From: Candidatus Tectimicrobiota bacterium
Lineage (GTDB): Bacteria; JACPSX01
Assembly (NCBI GenBank): GCA_016193065.1
Contig: JACPSX010000294.1
Coordinates: 1 to 26,266 of the forward strand
Length of the DNA stretch: 26,266 nucleotides
Reading direction: 5' to 3'
Of this stretch, positions 22,042 to 26,266 are shown one piece after another; position 1 is the stretch's first letter; every line of letters begins with the position of its first letter. The translations under genes and the position numbers were made by a program. Under the pieces are notes generated by a model. The model made no database searches. It worked only from the letters and a program-made list of their open reading frames with translations, and was not told the origin of the DNA.

Positions 22042-22121
22042 TCGGAAATCGAAGGTTTCTCGCATTTCTCGGGGTCTCAGGCTGAATGCGGATCGCTTAT
22101 TTTTTTTTTAGGAGAATCAAA

Positions 22122-24374
22122 ATGCCCTTTAAAATTATCGGTGCCCCTAACGGTCCGGAGAAAGTCACCGGTCGCGCCAAGTACGCAGCGGACATTCACC
22201 CCCCCGGAACGCTGTGGGGCAGATGTCTGCGCAGCCCCTTGCCCCACGCCCGGTTCACGCGGATCGACATCAGCGCGGCGGCCAAGCTTCCCGGCGTGCA
22301 TGCGGTGCTGACGGCCAAAGATCTTCCCAACAAACTGGTCGGGCGCAGCGTATACGACATGCCCGTGCTGTCCTACGACCACATCCGCTTTGCCGGCGAG
22401 CGCATTGCGGTGGTAGCCGCCGAAGACCCCGACACCGCGGACGAGGCCATTTCCCTCATCGAGGTGGATTATGAGGAGCTGCCGGCGGTCTTCAACCCGC
22501 TGGACGCCATCAAGGAAGACGCGCCGCGGCTCCACCCCCACATCAGCCAGTACGAAAATGCCCCGCCCGAGCCCTTTCAATCCGACCTCCCGAACGTGGG
22601 CTCCCGCGTGTGGTGGAAGTTGGGCAACGTGGAGGAGGGGTTTGCCGCCAGCGATCACATCTTCGAGCACACCTTCACCACTCAGCCTATGCACCAGGGC
22701 TACATCGAACCCCATGCCTGCCTGGTGCAGATTGACGAGACGGGCCACGTTCACGTGTATCTAAGCACCAAGGCTCCGTACGCGGTGAAAAAACAGTTCG
22801 CCCACGTGACCCAGCTCCCTCCGGAACAGGTCACCGTGCACATCGTCCCCGTGGGCGGGGAGTTTGGCGGCAAGGGCTCCGTGATGGATGCCCCGCTCTG
22901 CTATCACCTGGCCAGGCGCAGCGGGCGACCAGTCAAGATGGTGATGAGCTATACCGAAGAATTGATGGCGGCGAACCCGCGGCACGCCGCGATCATCACC
23001 GTCAAAACCGGGATGAGCAAGGAGGGCCGCATCCTGGCGCGGCAGGTCCGGGCCCTGTGGGACTCGGGGGCATATACCGGCTTCAAGCCCACCCCGGTGG
23101 CGAATATGTTCGGAGCCTATGCGGCGGCCGGCCACTACGCGATCCCCCACGTCTCCATCGAAGCGCTCTCCGTGAACACGAACAATCCACCAGCAGGCTA
23201 CATGCGCTCCCCGGGAGAGCCCCAGACGATCTTTGCCGCCGAGTCCCAAATCGACATCATCGCCCACGCTCTCAAGATGGATCCCTACGAATTCCGCATG
23301 AAGAACGTCATCACCGCTGGCTACCCCCTGCCCACCTTCAAACCCACCCCGGAGACTCTGGAACACCTCAAGGGGCGAGAGGTGCTGGAAGCGGGCTTCA
23401 AGGCCTTCGGCTGGGATCGTCCCAAGGCCGGACCCAACCGGGGCAAGGGGATGGCTTTCACGCAGCGCCACATCGGCGTAGGACAATCGAATGCCGCTGT
23501 TACTCTTTTGCCCGATGGCCACGTGGAACTCTTAACCGTGACCCCCGATACCGGCGCGGGCGCCTACGCCATGCTTCAGCAAGTGGTCGGTGAGGCGTTG
23601 CAGATCGATCCTTTGAGGGTGCAGATCAAGGTGGGCACCACGGACAGCTTCGATACGTTCGACACGGGAGCCGCGGCCAACCGCGTCACCTATGTGGCCG
23701 GCAAGGCAACCCTGGGTGCCATCGAGGAATTAAAAACCCGGATTCGCAAGCAACTGGCGGAGCAGTGGCGGTGTGCCGAGGGAGAGATTCTTTTCCAGGA
23801 AGGTCACTGCGTCTGCAAGAGGGATCCCGCGCAAAAAATCTCCTACGGGGATCTGGCCAAGAGGAGTTCGGAGCCACTGACGGCAAAGTATCACTTCTCG
23901 CAGGCTGACTTTCCCCATGTGGTCAACTTCTCCGCTCAGTTCGCCGAGGTGGAGGTGGATCCGGAGACGGGAGAATACAAGATCCTGCGCATGGTCACCG
24001 TGCACGACCCGGGGACCATCCTGAACCCCCTGGGCTTCCAGGGGCAGATCGACGGCGGCCTCGTGCAGGGAATTGGATACGCCAAGATGGAAATTCTGAA
24101 CCGAGACCAAGGGCGGGTCACCACGCTGAACCTGGGAGACTACAAAATCCCCGTGAACAAAGATATTCCGCCCTTGCAGACCGTGCTGGTTCCGGACGAG
24201 CACGGCCCGGGGCCGTTCGGGGGCAAGTCGGTGGGTGAGAGCGCGAACACGATGCCTGCGACGGTAATTGCCAACGCCATCTTCGATGCCACCGGCATCC
24301 GCCTTTTCTCGCTGCCAATCACGGCGGAGCAAATTTACCAGGAACTGCGCAAGCGGCCTGCGCTTCAAAGGTAA
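22122..24374 (+). CDS. Xanthine dehydrogenase-family molybdopterin-binding subunit (orphan)
   Basis: The 750-aa protein has the two domains of the molybdenum subunit of the xanthine dehydrogenase / CO dehydrogenase / 4-hydroxybenzoyl-CoA reductase family. The N-terminal 'a/b hammerhead' domain spans about residues 15-130 (VTGRAKYAADI, LRSPLPHARF). The molybdopterin-binding domain shows GGEFGGKG near 245, YMRSPGEPQ near 361, and GGKSVGES near 700, whose Glu corresponds to the catalytic base. The start at 22122 has AGGAG seven bases upstream; the in-frame ATG at 22086 would translate through a T-run. No iron-sulfur or FAD subunit gene and no Mo-insertion chaperone lies beside it, so the substrate is unknown. 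It is transcribed away from the LPS operon. Confidence 0.93.
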   Translation: MPFKIIGAPNGPEKVTGRAKYAADIHPPGTLWGRCLRSPLPHARFTRIDISAAAKLPGVHAVLTAKDLPNKLVGRSVYDMPVLSYDHIRFAGERIAVVAAEDPDTADEAISLIEVDYEELPAVFNPLDAIKEDAPRLHPHISQYENAPPEPFQSDLPNVGSRVWWKLGNVEEGFAASDHIFEHTFTTQPMHQGYIEPHACLVQIDETGHVHVYLSTKAPYAVKKQFAHVTQLPPEQVTVHIVPVGGEFGGKGSVMDAPLCYHLARRSGRPVKMVMSYTEELMAANPRHAAIITVKTGMSKEGRILARQVRALWDSGAYTGFKPTPVANMFGAYAAAGHYAIPHVSIEALSVNTNNPPAGYMRSPGEPQTIFAAESQIDIIAHALKMDPYEFRMKNVITAGYPLPTFKPTPETLEHLKGREVLEAGFKAFGWDRPKAGPNRGKGMAFTQRHIGVGQSNAAVTLLPDGHVELLTVTPDTGAGAYAMLQQVVGEALQIDPLRVQIKVGTTDSFDTFDTGAAANRVTYVAGKATLGAIEELKTRIRKQLAEQWRCAEGEILFQEGHCVCKRDPAQKISYGDLAKRSSEPLTAKYHFSQADFPHVVNFSAQFAEVEVDPETGEYKILRMVTVHDPGTILNPLGFQGQIDGGLVQGIGYAKMEILNRDQGRVTTLNLGDYKIPVNKDIPPLQTVLVPDEHGPGPFGGKSVGESANTMPATVIANAIFDATGIRLFSLPITAEQIYQELRKRPALQR

Positions 24375-24380
24375 AGAGTT

Positions 24381-24417
24381 CCACCGTTCGCCCTTCGACG
24401 GGTACTCGGTCGAGGGG
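24381..24417. repeat. Repeat fragment with hairpin after the molybdenum subunit gene
   Basis: Bases 24381-24399 are identical over 19 nt to 21617-21635 inside the MITE-like element, so this is a solo fragment of the same repeat. CCCTTCGAC (24391-24399) can pair with GTCGAGGGG (24409-24417), nine pairs with one G-T. Lying just past the stop at 24374, it may also act as a transcription end for the gene, though no T-run follows. Confidence 0.65.
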
Positions 24418-24528
24418 GGGGACGGAGGGTCTTTCAGCACCCCGCTAGCCGCAACAGATAGGAAGCGGAATAACTGGTCAAAGATTTATGAAAGGCCGGT
24501 AGTGATGTTTGGTACGCAGATCGGGAGG

Positions 24529-24843
24529 TTATAACGTTCGCGCTCGGCGGCCGAGACGGGGGCCAACCGAAGCTCTGGCCCGAGTCGAGGTCCGCTGGAG
24601 CGCCCTGCTAGCTCGGGCCGCACGCAGAGATCTCTTCAGCTTTGTGGGAATCTCCAGGGGAAAGAAGCGATCAGACGAATAGGCGTAATCCTCTCCGCTC
24701 TCGTCTACCACGCGCAGATAGCCGTGCTTCTCCGCCTCATCGTCCGAGATGACGCGATAAAGCTTGCCGACTTCGAGGGAAGCCGCGTACCCCTTGTTCT
24801 TCACGCATACGGCGAACGTTGCTCGCGGTTTAGACGTTCTCAT
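24529..24843 (-). CDS. Conserved small protein of unknown function (SH3-like), 104 aa
   Basis: The first 65 residues form a compact domain, FAVCVKNKGYAASLEVGKLY then RVISDDEAEKHGYLRVVDES and GEDYAYSSDRFFPLEIP. I recognise this pattern from short uncharacterised bacterial proteins; its strand-rich layout with a central Gly-x-Leu-Arg-Val suggests an SH3-like barrel. The rest, from about residue 66, is Arg/Ala-rich and probably disordered, perhaps an added tail. The ATG overlaps the stop of the 43-aa gene by four bases (ATGA, 24840-24843), so the two are co-translated. No function is proposed. The accessory neighbourhood of toxin-antitoxin genes is the only hint. Confidence 0.7.
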   Translation of the reverse strand: MRTSKPRATFAVCVKNKGYAASLEVGKLYRVISDDEAEKHGYLRVVDESGEDYAYSSDRFFPLEIPTKLKRSLRAARASRALQRTSTRARASVGPRLGRRARTL

Positions 24844-24971
24844 CTGCTCTCATCCAGAAACGGCCGCTTCAGCTTGAGAACCTTCCTGCCGATCCCATGG
24901 GCCTCGTGCCAGTGAACCTCGGCCTGGCGAATGGTCCCATCCCTGAGCTTGACCGTTGCCCGGCCCTTCAT
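24840..24971 (-). CDS. Conserved 43-aa small protein of unknown function
   Basis: A 44-codon frame runs from the ATG at 24971 to TGA at 24840-24842. It reads MKGRATVKLRDGTIRQAEVH followed by WHEAHGIGRKVLKLKRPFLD. The H-W-x-E-A-H-G-I-G core resembles a family of very short bacterial proteins I have seen next to toxin-antitoxin genes, but no function is known to me. GGAGG lies three bases before the ATG (a tight spacing). Coupling by ATGA to the 104-aa gene supports both being real. It is easily missed by gene finders because of its length. Confidence 0.72.
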   Translation of the reverse strand: MKGRATVKLRDGTIRQAEVHWHEAHGIGRKVLKLKRPFLDESR

Positions 24972-25009
24972 CTTCCTCCATTGCGCCCTGCCTTTGCTGT
25001 TAAGCGACC

Positions 25010-25022
25010 AGCCCGAAGGGCT
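25010..25022 (-). terminator. Weak candidate hairpin after the DUF2283 gene
   Basis: AGCCC (25010-25014) pairs with GGGCT (25018-25022) over GAA, four bases past the DUF2283 stop. There is no T-run on the minus strand after it, so termination is only a possibility. Confidence 0.3.
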
Positions 25023-25025
25023 CCG

Positions 25026-25244
25026 TTAGGCCGAGATCTTCTGTACAACCACGGGTAGTTTGCTGAGCGTAAGCTGTTTGAGATCGACCTTTCGGCTAGC
25101 GTTATCGATGTCGATCCCCACGACATTTCCCTCGGCGTCGTAATCAACAACAATCCCCTCGGAGATTTCCCTGCTTTCGACGCTCGACCGCTCCGACAGG
25201 TCGATATAAAGCGAGTCGGTATCGGGATAATAATTGAGCTTCAT
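25026..25244 (-). CDS. DUF2283 family protein
   Basis: The 72-aa protein matches the DUF2283 family: MKLNYYPDTDSLYIDLSE at the N-terminus, then EISEGIVVDYDAEGNVVGID and a closing VDLKQLTLSKLP. Members are small, frequently lie next to DUF4258 genes, and are suspected of being part of a toxin-antitoxin-like or regulatory pair; no function is proven. The ATG at 25244 overlaps the stop of the broken DUF4258-like frame by four bases (ATGA, 25241-25244), which is the layout of intact pairs. The downstream hairpin at 25010-25022 is weak. Confidence 0.88.
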   Translation of the reverse strand: MKLNYYPDTDSLYIDLSERSSVESREISEGIVVDYDAEGNVVGIDIDNASRKVDLKQLTLSKLPVVVQKISA

Positions 25245-25519
25245 GGCTTGAACCCTCTGTCTGGAAAAGCATTGTGAATCGTCACCTTGTCTTCCAAGGT
25301 GATGACTCTCAAGATCCGTCCCCCAAGCTCCTCGATCTCGCCCCAGAATCGATACCGGTTCCCTTCCTGCGGTTCACTTCTGAGCGGACCCTCCAGAACA
25401 CTAATGCACCACTCCTTAGCGATGATTCGCCTTCTTCACCCTTCGCCTGTCGCGTCCACGATCGGGAAAGTTTTGCCCGACGGAAGTTCGAGCCGCGTGA
25501 TACGCCACCTTGCCGTCAT
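25241..25519 (-). pseudogene. DUF4258-like gene, interrupted by an in-frame TGA
   Basis: From the ATG at 25519 one frame reads 27 codons (MTARWRITRL...DATGEG), meets TGA at 25436-25438, then continues open for 64 codons to TGA at 25241-25243. The second part, REWC-like (IIAKEWCISVLEGPL) followed by RFWGEIEELGGRILRVITLE and NAFPDRGFKP, resembles the C-terminal two thirds of DUF4258 proteins. It has no in-frame ATG or GTG start. The first part does not look like a DUF4258 N-terminus to me, so either the start of the gene was lost or the first 27 codons are unrelated. The gene overlaps DUF2283 by 4 bp as in intact pairs. Between 25520 and 25607 I see only a short frame remnant that ends at 25516 and overlaps this ATG. 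Confidence 0.55.
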
Positions 25520-25607
25520 TCCCCATTGACGGATTCAACCTTCACAGGCGCCAGCTCGTCGGCAATCAGCGGCCGCGGCTTGTCCGCGTCGCCACCAGTG
25601 GGGCGTG

Positions 25608-26030
25608 TTAGCCGATCTCGATACGTCTTGTCCGCAGACCGGCCCGCTTGGCAGCCTTGATCTGGCGGTCGTCGCACGACACGAAAAGCTCTGCCCCCCA
25701 CTCCAGCGCACAGGCGACATGAAGTGCATCCATGGCGCGGAGAAGGTTGGTTTCCAGCAGGAACGTCGATCTGGCGATGACGGCAGGTGTGAGGTTGACA
25801 ATGACGGCATCCGCCACGTCCTCTGACAACCGGCTCTTTGCCGCGATGTACTCTTGCCGAGACAGCCGCTTCTCTCGCACCCACCGGTTCAGGGCGGAGA
25901 TGATTTCCGGAACGCAGACAACGCTGAGCGCGAGCGCCGATGTCGCCCGGCAGACATTATCGACCTCCTGGCTCCCTTTCTCGTCAACATATCGCTTGGC
26001 AAAGGCAGAGGAGTCACACAGCGTCTTCAT
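25608..26030 (-). CDS. vapC: VapC-type PIN-domain toxin
   Basis: The 140-aa protein is a complete PIN-domain ribonuclease. The conserved acids are Asp6 (CDSSAFAKRY), Glu42 (VCVPEIISAL), Asp101 (LRAMDALHVACAL) and Asp120 or Asp121 (FVSCDDRQIKAA), so the metal site appears intact. VapC toxins cut tRNA or rRNA when free of antitoxin. The ATG at 26030 lies one base past the antitoxin stop, which is the tight spacing expected of a toxin-antitoxin operon. The left-edge pair of the window has the same family combination, but the two toxins start with different sequences (MKTLCDSSAF here, MKFWDASAII there), so this is not a recent duplication. Confidence 0.92.
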   Translation of the reverse strand: MKTLCDSSAFAKRYVDEKGSQEVDNVCRATSALALSVVCVPEIISALNRWVREKRLSRQEYIAAKSRLSEDVADAVIVNLTPAVIARSTFLLETNLLRAMDALHVACALEWGAELFVSCDDRQIKAAKRAGLRTRRIEIG

Positions 26031-26031
26031 G

Positions 26032-26262
26032 TCAGGACGCTTCGCGCTCTTCTAGGATGGCTCTTGCCAAATGAACACCCCGAGCTGAAAGCCTCAGTCC
26101 CGGCCTCTTCCATGAGGGTTCCTTGGCTTCTCCCGCCCCGTAAGGGGAGATCTCTGCAACGGGTTTCCCATGCCGAAGCACAATGACCACCTCACCGCCC
26201 TCCACGTCCGAAAACAGTTCTGAAGCGCGATTGCGGAATTCCGTGAACGTAACGGTCTTCAT
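26032..26262 (-). CDS. Phd/YefM-type antitoxin
   Basis: This 76-aa protein has the Phd/YefM layout: MKTVTFTEFRNRASELFSDV as the N-terminal DNA-binding part, then the conserved EVVIVLRHGKPVAEISPY. The short Lys/Arg-rich C-terminal region would bind and neutralise VapC. It lies one base upstream of the VapC start, antitoxin first, as is usual. The ATG at 26262 is close to the right edge, so any promoter or operator is outside the window. Confidence 0.9.
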   Translation of the reverse strand: MKTVTFTEFRNRASELFSDVEGGEVVIVLRHGKPVAEISPYGAGEAKEPSWKRPGLRLSARGVHLARAILEEREAS

Positions 26263-26266
26263 ATCA

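Larger units (their letters stand above)
21533..22121. other. Repeat-filled divergent intergenic region
   Basis: Between the start of the LPS operon (leftward) and the molybdenum enzyme (rightward) lie about 590 bp without a believable gene. They hold a disrupted CCCTCTCC...GGGGAGAG palindrome, a 132-bp MITE-like element nested in it, the LPS operon promoter, an 8-bp GC hairpin, a CAGC repeat and a run of ten T just before the ribosome-binding site of the plus-strand gene. A possible -10 for the plus-strand gene (TATAAA, 21939-21944) lacks a good -35. Confidence 0.7.

Noticed and set aside
22086-22121. An earlier ATG for the molybdenum subunit at 22086
   Set aside because: It would translate the T-run as Phe residues, and the ATG at 22122 has a well-placed AGGAG.
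25436-25438. The in-frame TGA as a selenocysteine codon
   Set aside because: No selenoprotein family is matched, no hairpin of SECIS type was recognised after it, and the flanking residues do not suggest a redox site.

Overview
The window reads as a chromosomal segment of a GC-rich Gram-negative bacterium. It encodes an ADP-heptose / lipopolysaccharide (LPS) inner-core pathway, an MsbA-type lipid A exporter and a long series of glycosyltransferases. The kinase and adenylyltransferase steps of the heptose pathway sit on two separate genes rather than one fused hldE. Dispersed palindromes and AGC-rich repeats of a kind common in environmental lineages (for example Methylomirabilota/NC10, Desulfobacterota, Nitrospirota) are frequent. 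I cannot place the organism more precisely by eye.

Layout. (1) 1-556: the left edge holds a Phd-type antitoxin and the first 24 codons of a PIN-domain toxin, read leftward from a near-ideal sigma70 promoter that overlaps a palindrome. Directly upstream lies a 45-codon N-terminal stub of a family 4 glycosyltransferase. (2) 562-9826, all minus strand: eight surface-sugar genes (seven glycosyltransferases and one NodB-type deacetylase). The last gene of the run is split in two by a 7-bp tandem repeat. (3) 9827-10126: a non-coding gap rich in repeats. (4) 10127-21532, all minus strand and tightly overlapped: read in the direction of transcription this is gmhB, rfaE1 (hldA), rfaE2 (hldC), waaC, a sugar-nucleotide epimerase, a Trm112-like zinc-ribbon protein, waaE, msbA, waaF and three more family 9 glycosyltransferases. 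(5) 21533-22121: a repeat-filled divergent intergenic region with a 132-bp MITE-like element and a promoter for the LPS operon. (6) 22122-24374, plus strand: a stand-alone xanthine-dehydrogenase-family molybdenum subunit. (7) 24529-26262, minus strand: an accessory strip of small genes. It holds a 43-aa / 104-aa overlapping pair, a DUF2283 gene behind a broken DUF4258-like gene, and a complete Phd/VapC toxin-antitoxin pair.

How the parts fit together. GmhB, RfaE1 and RfaE2 would turn heptose-7-phosphate into ADP-heptose. WaaC, WaaF and three further family 9 enzymes would add heptoses to the core. The WaaE-like enzyme, the family 4 and family 2 glycosyltransferases and the deacetylase would elaborate the core or a linked glycan, and MsbA would flip the lipid A-core. 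GmhA, HldD, the Kdo transferase WaaA and LpxK are not in the window.

The most notable points are: a glycosyltransferase whose frame depends on the copy number of a heptanucleotide repeat; palindromic repeats translated in frame inside three genes of the cluster; a glycosyltransferase truncated next to a toxin-antitoxin module; a MITE nested in the LPS operon leader; and several very small genes or gene remnants. No CRISPR array, rRNA, tRNA or intact insertion sequence was seen.
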